A DNA stretch of 48,470 nt from the NCBI GenBank assembly GCA_900556605.1, contig USPC01000004.1, positions 1 to 48,470 of the forward strand. The letters are read 5' to 3'. Numbering within the stretch: the stretch's first letter is position 1; each line of letters opens with the position of its first letter. Source of the DNA: an uncultured Collinsella sp. GTDB taxonomy: Bacteria; Actinomycetota; Coriobacteriia; Coriobacteriales; Coriobacteriaceae. Position numbers and translations under genes: made by a program. A model generated the notes under the pieces. It was not told the DNA's origin. It saw only the letters and a program-made list of their open reading frames with translations, and ran no database searches. Shown here one piece after another: positions 7,288-16,034 of the stretch.

Positions 7288-8646
7288 TTAGCTCCTCGAA
7301 TGTGCGACAAAACGACTATGGAGCAGACCGATCACAAATGCCACCACAGCAACCGGTGCCCACGCAGCACCGATATCCGCCAACGGCAGCGCATCGAACG
7401 GCAGCCACGCGCCCGCAAAGAACGCATCGCGGACCGAGGTGATTACACTCTGCACGGCAACCACGCCGCCGACCCAGACCCACACCTGCGGATGAGCGTC
7501 GCAAAAGCCGTGCACCAGGCCCATAAGCACCAGCACAATGGCGACGGGATACAAAGCGTTGAGCATGGGCACCGAGAACATGAGGATCACATCGAGGCCC
7601 ACGTTGGAGAGCACGCACGAGAACGCCGCGAACACAAAGGCGAGAACCGCAAAGGAACGGCGCATGGCCTCATCGGAAGCCTCCGCTCCCCCTTCGACCA
7701 CATACGTCTCGCAGAAGTAGCGTGAGCAGCAGCTGATAAGGCCGATGCAAACATTCATGCAAGCGAGGAAGAAAATCGCAAAGACCACGACCGTGCCAGC
7801 AAGCCCAAAATGCATGGAGGCCGAACGAGCGAGGATGGCAGCGCCGTTGGTGGCATCGGGCATAACCGTGCCGAGTTGCATTCCGGCAAGCGCCAGGCCG
7901 CAGTAGATGATGGCCATGAGCACGCCGGCGATCACACCCGAACGCGAGATCTCGAAGGCCACGCGCCTATCGTCGGTAACGCCCAACTCGTGGATGGTCT
8001 CGGCGATGATGATGCCGAAGGCGAGCGACGCGAGCAGGTCCATGGTCTGATAGCCAGTCAAAAAGCCCTGCACGGCGGCGCCTGCATCGTAGGGAGCCTG
8101 AGGCGCGGCAGCCGGTCCCAGTGGCGAGACCACGGCGGCACCCACGACCAACACGATGAGCGCAATGAGCGCGGGGCCCGTAATGCGGCCGAGCACGCGC
8201 GTGATGACACCCGGGCGCAGCGTGAGCGCAAACGCGACAACGAAGAACCCGATGGCAAACACCAGACGTGCCGTGCCAAGCGAAACACCCTCGGGTAGCA
8301 GCGGCACCAGCATTTCGAACGCCGTAGAGCTTGTGCGCGGAATAGCCAGGCACGGGCCGATGGCCAGATACACCGCCGCGACAAAGAACTCACCGAACTT
8401 GGGGTGCACGCGGCCGGCAAGCTCGCGCGCCGTTCCGGCAAGCGCCACGGCGATAAAGCCCATAACAGGCAGGCCGATGGCAGCAATCAAAAAACCAGTC
8501 ATGGCAAGCGGCGTGACCGTGCCGGCCTGCAGCGCCAGCAGCGGCGGAATAATGAGGTTGCCGGCGCCAAAGAGCATCGAGAACAGGGCGATGCCAACGG
8601 TAACGACATGATCGGAGCGTAGACCACGCGGGGCGGATGAGGCCAT
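7288..8646 (-). CDS. brnQ: Branched-chain amino acid:cation symporter
   Basis: A 452-aa inner-membrane protein with about 12 hydrophobic helices, of the LIVCS/BrnQ family, which takes up leucine, isoleucine and valine with Na+ or H+. The N-terminal SMLFGAGNLIIPPLLALQAG is the family signature. The ATG at 8646 follows GAAAGGTGTGC; an upstream in-frame start at 8703 would lie inside the preceding terminator. A terminator separates it from the selenium cluster upstream, so it is probably transcribed alone. Confidence 0.92.
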   Translation of the reverse strand: MASSAPRGLRSDHVVTVGIALFSMLFGAGNLIIPPLLALQAGTVTPLAMTGFLIAAIGLPVMGFIAVALAGTARELAGRVHPKFGEFFVAAVYLAIGPCLAIPRTSSTAFEMLVPLLPEGVSLGTARLVFAIGFFVVAFALTLRPGVITRVLGRITGPALIALIVLVVGAAVVSPLGPAAAPQAPYDAGAAVQGFLTGYQTMDLLASLAFGIIIAETIHELGVTDDRRVAFEISRSGVIAGVLMAIIYCGLALAGMQLGTVMPDATNGAAILARSASMHFGLAGTVVVFAIFFLACMNVCIGLISCCSRYFCETYVVEGGAEASDEAMRRSFAVLAFVFAAFSCVLSNVGLDVILMFSVPMLNALYPVAIVLVLMGLVHGFCDAHPQVWVWVGGVVAVQSVITSVRDAFFAGAWLPFDALPLADIGAAWAPVAVVAFVIGLLHSRFVAHSRS

Positions 8647-8666
8647 ATGCACACCTTTCGGGTCGA

Positions 8667-8700
8667 AACAAAAACGGGACGGGCAAAAACACCCATCCCG
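8667..8700 (-). terminator. Rho-independent terminator of the selenium/DCCP gene cluster
   Basis: On the minus strand, CGGGATGGG and CCCGTCCCG form a stem with one internal mismatch around an 8-nt loop, followed by TTTTTGTTT. It lies directly after the cysteine desulfurase gene and marks the end of the long unit. Confidence 0.85.
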
Positions 8701-8723
8701 CAAGTATAAACGGTCTAGTAGCT

Positions 8724-9863
8724 TTAGCAGGCTAAATCGCGCAAAGCGTCAATCGCGGTGCCGACTTCCTCGTCCGTGTTGAAATACCCAAACGAGAAGC
8801 GAACGATACCCTGGCGCTCGGTCCCGAGCGCGCGGTGCATGAGCGGAGCGCAATGGGCGCCGGGGCGCGTCGCAATCCCCCACCCTTGCATGAGCGCGTC
8901 CGAGATCTCGGCCGAATCGATATCGCCCACGTTGAGCGAGACGATCGCCGAGCGCATGGGCTGGTCAAACGCGCCGTAGAGCGCAATGCCGGGGATTTCG
9001 CGCACACCGGCAAGGAAGCGATCAGCGAGCGCACGCTCGTGGGCAGCAATCGCCTCGACCCCACCCTGGGCCTCGATAAAGTCGAGGCCGGCAGAAAGTC
9101 CCGCTATGCCGTGACCGTTGAGCGTGCCCGCCTCAAGGCGCGTGGGCCACTCCATGGGCTGCAGCGCATCGAAGCTGTGCACGCCCGTGCCGCCCATAGC
9201 CCACGGAGCCACGTCAATGCCCTCCGCCACGGCCAGGCCGCCGGTCCCCTGCGGACCCATGAGCCCCTTGTGGCCGGTAAAGCACACCACGTCGAGCCCC
9301 ATGGCCTGCATATCGATATGCGCCGTGCCGGCAGACTGCGAGGCATCGACGATCACGAGCGCACCGGCCTCATGGGCCATGGCCGCTACGCGCGCAATGT
9401 CGACCGCGTTGCCGGTCACGTTGGAGGCATGCGTCACCACCACGGCACGCGTACCCGGCGTGACCAACCGCTCGAGTTCGTCGTAGTCGAGCACACCGTT
9501 TACGTCACAGCCCGCATGCTCAACGGTCACACCCCGCTCCGCTGCCAGGCGGTTGAGCGGACGCAGCACGGAGTTGTGCTCGAGCACCGTTGTGACCACG
9601 CGGTCGCCGGGGCGCACCACGCCATTGATGATGGTGTTGAGCGCCGCCGTGGAGTTGAGCGTAAAGCACACATGGTCCGCCCTCGGGCAGCCCAAAAGGC
9701 GCGCGAGCTTGGCACGGCAAGCGTGAATCGTACGAGCGGCATCGAGGGCACCCGACGTGGCGCCGCGCCCGGCATTGCCGAGCGAGCACATCGCCTGCGT
9801 CACGGCATCGATGACCGTCTGCGGCTTGTGCATGGTCGTCGCCGCGTTATCCAGGTAGATCAT
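8724..9863 (-). CDS. Selenium-cluster cysteine desulfurase (class V aminotransferase)
   Basis: A 379-aa PLP enzyme that takes sulfur or selenium from cysteine or selenocysteine. It begins MIYLDNAATT, a hallmark of the family. The PLP lysine is in FTGHKGLMGPQGTGG, and RPGAHCAPLMH holds the catalytic Cys. It resembles the subfamily found beside yedF and selD in selenium-cofactor operons (Enterococcus EF2568 type), not housekeeping IscS. Its ATG overlaps the stop of the DUF3343 gene (ATGA), so the two are translationally coupled. It probably supplies S0/Se0 to the DUF3343 or YedF protein. It is the last gene before a terminator. Confidence 0.88.
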   Translation of the reverse strand: MIYLDNAATTMHKPQTVIDAVTQAMCSLGNAGRGATSGALDAARTIHACRAKLARLLGCPRADHVCFTLNSTAALNTIINGVVRPGDRVVTTVLEHNSVLRPLNRLAAERGVTVEHAGCDVNGVLDYDELERLVTPGTRAVVVTHASNVTGNAVDIARVAAMAHEAGALVIVDASQSAGTAHIDMQAMGLDVVCFTGHKGLMGPQGTGGLAVAEGIDVAPWAMGGTGVHSFDALQPMEWPTRLEAGTLNGHGIAGLSAGLDFIEAQGGVEAIAAHERALADRFLAGVREIPGIALYGAFDQPMRSAIVSLNVGDIDSAEISDALMQGWGIATRPGAHCAPLMHRALGTERQGIVRFSFGYFNTDEEVGTAIDALRDLAC

Positions 9864-10111
9864 CGCACGACCTCCCACATATCAATCACGGTATAGCCCT
9901 CGGTGGGAACGCCCGCCGCGGCAAGTTCACTGCGCAGCAGTTCCTCATCCGCAGGCAGGGCTTTCCACGCCAGACCGCAGCCGGCGGCAACCTCCCCGGG
10001 CGCGGGAATCGTGCGCCCGGGAAGGCCGCGCTCGATGCACAGGGTCTCGCACCCCATGGCGGCCGCCGTGGTGGGAAACGTGATGACAAGCGCCGGGCGC
10101 TTCTCCCTCAT
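9860..10111 (-). CDS. DUF3343 putative Se/S carrier-like protein
   Basis: An 83-aa protein with the DUF3343 pattern: ITFPTTAAAMGCE near the N-terminus, IPAPGEV, then GCGLAWK with a conserved Cys. These small proteins recur next to yedF, selD and cysteine desulfurase genes and are thought to carry persulfide or perselenide; this role is inferred, not proven. The ATG at 10111 follows TTGGAGTTGCC; the alternative TTG at 10126 is less likely. It overlaps the desulfurase start by 4 nt. Confidence 0.82.
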   Translation of the reverse strand: MREKRPALVITFPTTAAAMGCETLCIERGLPGRTIPAPGEVAAGCGLAWKALPADEELLRSELAAAGVPTEGYTVIDMWEVVR

Positions 10112-10130
10112 GGCAACTCCAACCAATACG

Positions 10131-10757
10131 CTACGGGCGCACGACGCGCACGGCCTGCTCCATCTTCTCCACGATCACGTACATGTTGGTGACCTCGCCC
10201 ACCGCAAGTTGGTCTTTAATGCCATAGTGGTCGAGGCAGGTACCGCAGGTGAGAATCTCGACACCCTGCTCAGCCAGCCCCTTCAGGTCGTCGAGCACCG
10301 GTGAGCCCTCGACGGTGAGCTTGGCGCCGCCGTTGTAGAACAGCATGGTCGCGGGCAGCTCCTCCTGCTGCGTCACGGCAAAGACAAACGCCTTCATGAG
10401 TTTGTGGCCCAGCTCGTCGTCGCCACGGCCCATGCAGTCGGTGTAGACGGAAATGACGAGCTTGCCCTTGCCGGCGCTTGCGTCGCAAAAAGCGGCACCG
10501 TCCTGCTCGGGGTCCACAACGGCCACGGCGCCAGAGGTCGCCACGGTCACGTGCCACTCGGCGTCAGAAACCTTCTCGACCGAGGCCGTGCAGCCCTTCT
10601 CCTGCGCCATCTTGGAGATGTTCTTGACGGCGGTCTCGTTATCGACCGAGGTCACGACAACGCCCTCGCCATCGAGCTGTTTGAGCGCCTTAAGCGTCTT
10701 GACAACGGGCAGCGGGCAGGCATCGCCCATGGCATTGACTTCAATCTTGGTAGACAT
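10131..10757 (-). CDS. yedF: YedF, selenium-metabolism sulfurtransferase-like protein
   Basis: A 208-aa two-domain protein. Residues about 1-75 form a TusA-like domain with GDACPLPVVKTLKAL (Cys14 in the CPxP motif). The C-terminal half is DsrE-like and ends with the motif LTCGTCLDHYGIKD. This fusion is the form regularly found next to selD in selenium-using anaerobes, where it is thought to bind and hand over selenium. The ATG at 10757 follows GAAAGGAAAAGCT. It is 57 nt downstream of selD. Confidence 0.9.
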   Translation of the reverse strand: MSTKIEVNAMGDACPLPVVKTLKALKQLDGEGVVVTSVDNETAVKNISKMAQEKGCTASVEKVSDAEWHVTVATSGAVAVVDPEQDGAAFCDASAGKGKLVISVYTDCMGRGDDELGHKLMKAFVFAVTQQEELPATMLFYNGGAKLTVEGSPVLDDLKGLAEQGVEILTCGTCLDHYGIKDQLAVGEVTNMYVIVEKMEQAVRVVRP

Positions 10758-10814
10758 AGCTTTTCCTTTCGAATAAATCGTTTTAGAACGGTGCATAGTT
10801 CAATAAACGTGTCG

Positions 10815-11864
10815 TTAACGGACAACGTGGACGGAAGGACCGCCTGGCACCGGCTCGCACACGCGACCGACGACGGCGGCGATACGTCCTTCGGCATGCA
10901 GACGGCGCGCAAGCTCATCCACATCGGCAGCAGGCGCCGCGATGAGTAGGCCGCCCGAGGTCTGCGGATCGTACAGCGCATCCAGCATGCCCGGCTCCAG
11001 GTCCTCGTCGGCAGCCACGCGCGGGCCAAAGAAGTCCTGGTTGCGGTAGGAGCCCGCGGGGATAATGCCCAGACGCGCCATGTCGAGCACTTGATCAAAG
11101 AGCGGCACCGCCCCCGACGAAAGCTCAATCTGCACGCCCGAGCCCTCGGCCATCTCACACGCATGCCCGATCAGGCCAAAGCCCGTAATGTCGGTACAGC
11201 CGTGAAGCTCGAGTCCCTCGGCCAGACGAATCGGGGCCTCGTTGAGGGTGCGCATCGAGTCAAACATGGCTGCGGCCTCGTCCTGCTCGATGAGCTCGCC
11301 CTTAATGGCCGTGGTGATGATGCCCGAGCCGATCGCCTTGGTCAGCAGTAACGCATCGCCCACGCACGCGCCGCTGTTGGCGAGCATGCGATCGAGTGGC
11401 ACAAAACCGCTCACGGACAGGCCGTACTTGGGCTCGTCGTCGTTGATGGTGTGACCGCCCGCGATGGAGCAACCCGCCTCGACGCACTTGTCGGCGCCGC
11501 CCGCCAGAATCTGACCGGCAACCTCGACGCCCAGACAGCTCGGGATGCACAGCAAGTTCATGGCATGGCTCGGCCGCCCGCCCATGGCGTAGATGTCCGA
11601 CAGTGAGTTTGCCGCGGCAATCTGGCCAAACAGGAACGGGTCGTCGACCATCGGCGGGAAGAAGTCGATGGACTGCACGAGCCCCAGGTTCTCCCCTACG
11701 CGGAAGACGCTCGCATCGTCGGAGGTATCGAACCCCACGAGCAGATTGTCGTTATGCACATTGGGCAAGTCGCCCAGGACCTGGGCGAGGGCTCCGGGAG
11801 CCAGCTTAGCGGCTCAACCGCTCGCGGCAGTCATAGACGTGAGCTTAATCTGATCATCAGCCAT
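10815..11864 (-). CDS. selD: Selenide, water dikinase, itself a selenoprotein
   Basis: Makes selenophosphate from selenide and ATP, the Se donor for Sec-tRNA, selenouridine and other selenium products. With the in-frame TGA at 11816-11814 read as Sec, the protein is 349 aa and residue 17 is Sec (ASGUAAKLAPG), aligned with catalytic Cys17 of E. coli SelD. A call that begins after the TGA, at a later GTG-like codon, loses the active site. Other motifs are VQSIDFFPPMVDDP, AMGGRPSHAMN, AGGHTINDDEPKYG and TDITGFGLIGHA. The ATG at 11864 follows GGAAGGGGGTTCGT. It overlaps the upstream glycosyltransferase gene by 8 nt. Sec in SelD makes selenophosphate synthesis depend on its own product. Confidence 0.94.
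11790..11816 (-). promoter_or_regulatory. Putative SECIS element of selD with its UGA
   Basis: The UGA (11816-11814) is followed by 11 nt and then GGCTC-CCG-GAGCC (11802-11790), a perfect 5-bp stem with a very short loop. The 11-nt spacing equals that of the fdhF SECIS in this window. The loop differs from the fdhF one, so SelB recognition is inferred from position and structure only. Confidence 0.65.
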
Positions 11865-13074
11865 ACGAACCCCCTTCCAACAAATCAACGACTTTTAGTA
11901 TACGCCCCAGGCACGCTTCCCAAGAGACCGCCGACGGCTCGAACGTCGAAGGCGGCGCCGCAAGCGCCTGCGCGATAGCATCTGCCAGTGCGCGCTCAAA
12001 CAACGGAAGGTCGGCCGCCACGGGCGTGTCGACATCCGTCATACGCGGCGACGCCACCCACGTCACGGGAGCACCGGGAAGCATCGCCTCCATCCAGGGA
12101 CGAACGCCGGGCAAATCGGTCGCCACAACTTTGCAGCCGCACGCGAGGGCCTCGATCGTCACGAGCGGCAGACCCTCGTAAAACGAAGGCAGCACAAAGA
12201 CGTCGGAACTGCGGTAAGCACGCACGAGTTCATCGCTATCCAGGCGCCCCGCCAGCGTCACCGGCACATCCGAGGCCGCGGTCAAGCGCTCGATACGCGC
12301 GTACTCGGCATCGTCCCCGCGGCCGCCCACAAGTACCAAGCCAGATGGGCGGACGCCATCGTCAATCGGCAATGACACGGCTCGAACCAGCGACTCGACG
12401 CCCTTTTTAAAGCAAATCTTGCCCACGTACACAAGCGATCCCGGCTGCCTCGCCACGTTTGCGTCGCGGCAGAAGACGCGATGGTCGTAGCCCGTCCCAA
12501 TCACGTGGATGCGATCGGCATCGACGCCGCATACCAGGCCAATCTGCTCAGCCTGCTCAGCATGGAGCGCAAAGACGGCATCGAGCCGACGAACCGCACT
12601 TACGATGCGATCGCGCTCGAGCGCATGCGAACGCAGCTGGCGCAGATCGGTCGAATGGCACACGGCAACAACCGGCACGCCCCGGACGCACTCGCGCGCC
12701 AATGCGGTCACCAGATACAGGTGATGGCAGAGCACCAGATCGGGCCGAAACTCAGCCACCGCACGATCGATTGCAGCAGCAAATGCCCGCTCAAATGCCT
12801 TGAGCATCGAAGGCGTCAGGTCACGATAGCGTGTAGAGGGATAGGGCATAACATCGGACATACCGCAGATGGGAAACGGCAGCTCGGGCGACTCAAACGG
12901 TACGGCAAACACGGCAGCACGCCGGTCCAGCTCGCCTTGGGTATCACCCGGCGCCGCACCGCAAAGCACGGCGGCGCGATGCCCCGTCTCGATCTGCTCG
13001 CGCACAAGCGCGGCAAGGTAGGTGCCGCTGCCGGTGCTATCTGGTTTTTGTGCCGTGATATTGAGGATGCGCAT
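11857..13074 (-). CDS. GT4-family glycosyltransferase coupled to selD
   Basis: A 405-aa cytoplasmic GT-B glycosyltransferase. It has the N-terminal acceptor-domain loop QKPDSTGSGTYL (residues 9-20), VGKICFKKGVESLVRA (217-232) and the donor-site EX7E motif with Glu300 and Glu308 (YEGLPLVTIEAL). It ends inside selD with an 8-nt overlap, and it follows the activase gene by 14 nt. No other wall or capsule gene is nearby, so a role in polysaccharide synthesis is not suggested. In selenoneine pathways a glycosyltransferase (SenB) uses selenophosphate from a SelD homologue to make a selenosugar; the coupling here invites the same idea, but substrate choice cannot be read from the sequence. The ATG at 13074 is preferred over an upstream start that would run back into the activase gene. 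Confidence 0.75.
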   Translation of the reverse strand: MRILNITAQKPDSTGSGTYLAALVREQIETGHRAAVLCGAAPGDTQGELDRRAAVFAVPFESPELPFPICGMSDVMPYPSTRYRDLTPSMLKAFERAFAAAIDRAVAEFRPDLVLCHHLYLVTALARECVRGVPVVAVCHSTDLRQLRSHALERDRIVSAVRRLDAVFALHAEQAEQIGLVCGVDADRIHVIGTGYDHRVFCRDANVARQPGSLVYVGKICFKKGVESLVRAVSLPIDDGVRPSGLVLVGGRGDDAEYARIERLTAASDVPVTLAGRLDSDELVRAYRSSDVFVLPSFYEGLPLVTIEALACGCKVVATDLPGVRPWMEAMLPGAPVTWVASPRMTDVDTPVAADLPLFERALADAIAQALAAPPSTFEPSAVSWEACLGRILKVVDLLEGGSYG

Positions 13075-13088
13075 GTCGCGGTACACCC

Positions 13089-13853
13089 CTAGGCCAAGGC
13101 GGCGGCGCGGACAGCCGCGCCGATCGCTCCGGCAAAGCGAGCCTGGGGCGAGGTGGTCACCGGCGACCCCAGTAGCTCGCCCAACCGCTCCACCACGAAG
13201 GCGTTCTCGCACAGGCCACCGGTCAGGTAGTACGGGGCGCCCGCGGCCTGCCCGGCCATGGTCGCCACGCGCGAGACCACGCTGTCGATCACGCCACGCG
13301 CAATGTTCTCGCGCGGCTCACCGCGACCGATCAGGCTGATGACCTCGCTTTCGGCAAACACCGTGCACATGCTGCTGATCTTGGTGGGCTCACCGGAACG
13401 CGCAAGGTCGGCCATCTGCTGTTGGGAAATACCCAGACGGTCGGCCATGATCTCCAAAAAGCGCCCCGTACCGGCAGCGCACTTGTCGTTCATGGCGAAC
13501 TTGGCCACGCGGCCACTTTTAAGCTGAATGACCTTGGTGTCCTGGCCGCCCACGTCAATCACCGTGCCGTGATCGCCAAACAGGCGCACGGCACCGGTAC
13601 CGTGGCAGGTGATCTCGGTCACGACCTTGTGCGCATAGGGCACGGCGACACGACCGTAGCCGGTCGCGATCACGCGCACGTCGTCGGCCGTCACGTCATA
13701 GCCGGCCGCTGCCAGTGCCTCGTGCAGCCGCTCGGAAGCATCGACCGAGGAGAACCCGGTTGGCTGCACGCACGTCCACGCCACCGAACCCTCCCCGTCG
13801 ACCACAGCAGCCTTAGCCGCCGTAGACCCGATATCGATCCCGATCCCTATCAT
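13089..13853 (-). CDS. ATP-dependent activase/reductase for a DCCP or 2-hydroxyacyl-CoA dehydratase-type enzyme (HgdC/BadF family)
   Basis: A 254-aa ASKHA-fold ATPase. It begins GIGIDIGSTAAKAA (phosphate loop), and Cys125 (NDKCAAGTG) and Cys163 (SSMCTVFAESE) are the ligands of the [4Fe-4S] cluster shared between two subunits. Members use ATP hydrolysis to push a single electron at very low potential into HgdB-like partners. The adjacent DCCP gene is the obvious partner, and the second DCCP at 20687 may share it. The ATG at 13853 follows TTGGGAGAGCC. There is no 2-hydroxyglutarate pathway gene nearby. Confidence 0.9.
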   Translation of the reverse strand: MIGIGIDIGSTAAKAAVVDGEGSVAWTCVQPTGFSSVDASERLHEALAAAGYDVTADDVRVIATGYGRVAVPYAHKVVTEITCHGTGAVRLFGDHGTVIDVGGQDTKVIQLKSGRVAKFAMNDKCAAGTGRFLEIMADRLGISQQQMADLARSGEPTKISSMCTVFAESEVISLIGRGEPRENIARGVIDSVVSRVATMAGQAAGAPYYLTGGLCENAFVVERLGELLGSPVTTSPQARFAGAIGAAVRAAALA

Positions 13854-13912
13854 GGCTCTCTCCCAATCTAAACATCAAAGGTGGCGGCGCGTTCAGGCGC
13901 CTTAGCTCTAGG

Positions 13913-14007
13913 TTTCTCAGGTGCCGGAGATTGCCCCGAAAGAGGAGCGCAGCGTACTTTGGGTACGCAAGCGACGGTTTGAGGGGCAAGATCCGGTGCC
14001 TGAGGAA
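13913..14007. repeat. 95-nt imperfect palindrome after the DCCP gene
   Basis: Outer arms TCAGGTGCCGGA...TTGCCCC and their near-complement enclose an inner perfect stem GCGTAC/GTACGC with loop TTTGG. It begins 1 nt after the DCCP-1 stop codon and has no U-tract. It could be an mRNA-stabilising or attenuating structure between DCCP-1 and the activase, or a copy of a palindromic repeat family. Confidence 0.75.
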
Positions 14008-14008
14008 G

Positions 14009-15172
14009 CTACAGGGTTTCGATAAAGGCGGCGATGCGGGTCTCGATCTGGCCCATGTCGCCGTTGCTGTAATCGGTCTCGATCTTCATGTACGGAATAC
14101 CCGCACCCTCAACGGCCTCCTGCATGCGCGCGCTCTCAACGTTAAAGGTATGGCACGCCTGTAGCACGCTCTCTACCACGCCATCGACATGATACTTCTC
14201 GCACATGGCCAGCGTGTTTTCCATACGACCGTCGTTGGGCGTCATGACCGAGCAGTTGATATCCAGGTAGCGGTCGGCGATGGCGCGCAGGATGTCGGGA
14301 GCCTCCGGGTCGATCATCATGGCCGCCGTGCGCTCTCCCGAGCAGTCGTCCATGCACACGACCACACCGCCGTTGGACTCGATAGTGCGACCGATCTTGT
14401 TGATCACGCCGCCCACCGGGCAGCCGGTGATCAGAATGCGCTTGGCATCCGCCACAACCGGGCGCTCACCCGCGTCGTAGGCCTCGCGCAGCTTGGCAAC
14501 CTTTTGCTCCAGCTGCTGCGTATAGGCATCGATATCAAAGCTAAACGTACCGGCAAACATAGTGCTCATCAGGTCGACGCCGCTCATGGCCGCCGGCTGG
14601 TTGGCCTGCAGCGCAAACATTTCGAGCTGGGCCGCACGCAAGCGGTTGCGACGACGAACGGCAGCGCGCAGGTCATCGTCGGTAATCGTGATGCCGTAGA
14701 AACCCTCGAGCTCCTCCTTGAGCAGGCGGCACTCCTCGTACCAGCCTTCACGCTCGTAGGCGCGATCGCGACCCTGCGGAAGATGCAGAATGTGCGTGCG
14801 CTTGAGCTCGTTGAGTAGCTCGTACATCTTCTTCTTGCCGTCGCAGGTGGTCTCGCCGATGATCATGTCGCTAAAGTACGTAAACGGGCACTTTTGCGAG
14901 TAGGCAAAGCCGTAGGTCGACTTGATGAGCGGGCACAGGTTTGCCGGCAGCACCTTCTCGGCCTCAGGAATCACCTCGTCAGACGTACCACACAGAGCGA
15001 CACTTGCGGCCCCCGCGGCATCGATAATCTCGAGCGGCGTATAGCTGCACAAAAAGCCGACCAGGCGATTACCCGCCTGCTTATAATCCTTGACGCGAAT
15101 AAACGCCGCCTTGCGTTGCTCGTTGAACTCCTCAAACGTGCGCGGCAACGGCTGTTCCTCGATTTCGGCCAT
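14009..15172 (-). CDS. Double-cubane-cluster-type protein 1 (HgdB/BcrC/YjiM family)
   Basis: A 387-aa protein related to the D component of 2-hydroxyacyl-CoA dehydratases. Cluster-binding motifs are [12 protein letters not shown] (Cys80), [10 protein letters not shown] (Cys110) and CMDDCSGER. Stand-alone members with their own activase and no second dehydratase subunit include the double-cubane cluster proteins, which hold an [8Fe-9S] cluster and reduce small molecules. No HgdA-like partner or CoA-transferase is present, so a dehydratase is less likely. The ATG at 15172 follows GAGAGGGGAACTACT. It is 76 nt downstream of the ABC ATPase genes. The natural substrate is unknown. Confidence 0.82.
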   Translation of the reverse strand: MAEIEEQPLPRTFEEFNEQRKAAFIRVKDYKQAGNRLVGFLCSYTPLEIIDAAGAASVALCGTSDEVIPEAEKVLPANLCPLIKSTYGFAYSQKCPFTYFSDMIIGETTCDGKKKMYELLNELKRTHILHLPQGRDRAYEREGWYEECRLLKEELEGFYGITITDDDLRAAVRRRNRLRAAQLEMFALQANQPAAMSGVDLMSTMFAGTFSFDIDAYTQQLEQKVAKLREAYDAGERPVVADAKRILITGCPVGGVINKIGRTIESNGGVVVCMDDCSGERTAAMMIDPEAPDILRAIADRYLDINCSVMTPNDGRMENTLAMCEKYHVDGVVESVLQACHTFNVESARMQEAVEGAGIPYMKIETDYSNGDMGQIETRIAAFIETL

Positions 15173-15248
15173 AGTAGTTCCCCTCTCTTGCGCCGATATA
15201 CCGACAATTAAACAACGAACCCACGCCATACCCAAAAGGAAGCATCCT

Positions 15249-16034
15249 CTAGGGAATGGCGTCGATAAGCTCCTGCGTATACGGATCGCTCGGGTGCGCG
15301 ATCACGTCCTCGGCCGCGCCCTCCTCGACAAGACGACCGTGGTAGAGCACGCCAATCCGGTCGGACATATGCCGAACCACACGCATATCATGCGTGATAA
15401 ACAGCAGCGCCACGCCCGTCGTGCGCTGCAGGTCACGAAGCAAGTTGAGCACTTGAGCCTGAACGGACACGTCAAGCGCCGAGACCGGCTCGTCGCATAC
15501 CACAAGGCGCGGCTCGCAAATAAGCGCCCGTGCCAGATTGAGTCGCTGACGCTGTCCCCCCGAAAGGTCGTGCGGATAGCGGTCATAATGCTCTGCCAGA
15601 AGACCGACCGAGGCCAGGGCCGAGAGCGCGCGCTCATGGCGCTCATCCGCATCGCGCACGCCGGCGATAATCAGCGGCTCCTCCAAAATGCGGCCGACAC
15701 GGTTACGCGGGTCAAAAGCCGTAGAGCTATCCTGGAATACCAGCTGGATTTCGCGGCGAAACGGCTTGCGTTCGCGCTCCGACATCGTGGCGAGGTCGTG
15801 CCCGCGATAGACAATCGAGCCGGAATCCACACGCTCGAGACCACAGATCAGGCGTCCAGTCGTCGACTTGCCCGATCCGGATTCGCCAACCAGGCCATAG
15901 ATCTCGCCCGGTGCGATCTCAAACGACAGATCGTCCACGGCGGTAAAGGCCTGACGCTTAAAACCTGAGCCCGGCATGGGAAACGTTTTAGTCAGATGTG
16001 AGACCCTAAGCAGGGCTTCGCTATCAACAGCCAT
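15249..16034 (-). CDS. oppF: Oligopeptide-type ABC importer, ATP-binding protein (OppF/DppF-like)
   Basis: A 261-aa ABC ATPase with Walker [11 protein letters not shown]-loop LVFQDS, signature [15 protein letters not shown], Walker B LVVCDEP and H-loop ITHD. The sequence [17 protein letters not shown] is typical of the DppF/OppF side. The ATG at 16034 lies 11 nt inside the preceding oppD-like gene. It works as a pair with that protein on the cytoplasmic face of the transporter. Confidence 0.9.
   Translation of the reverse strand: MAVDSEALLRVSHLTKTFPMPGSGFKRQAFTAVDDLSFEIAPGEIYGLVGESGSGKSTTGRLICGLERVDSGSIVYRGHDLATMSERERKPFRREIQLVFQDSSTAFDPRNRVGRILEEPLIIAGVRDADERHERALSALASVGLLAEHYDRYPHDLSGGQRQRLNLARALICEPRLVVCDEPVSALDVSVQAQVLNLLRDLQRTTGVALLFITHDMRVVRHMSDRIGVLYHGRLVEEGAAEDVIAHPSDPYTQELIDAIP

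Noticed and set aside
10815..11768. N-terminally truncated selD
   Set aside because: The missing part is present upstream in frame, through a TGA at the catalytic position.
13089..15172. 2-hydroxyglutaryl-CoA dehydratase pathway
   Set aside because: Only one dehydratase-like chain sits by the activase, and there is no CoA-transferase, dehydrogenase or decarboxylase.
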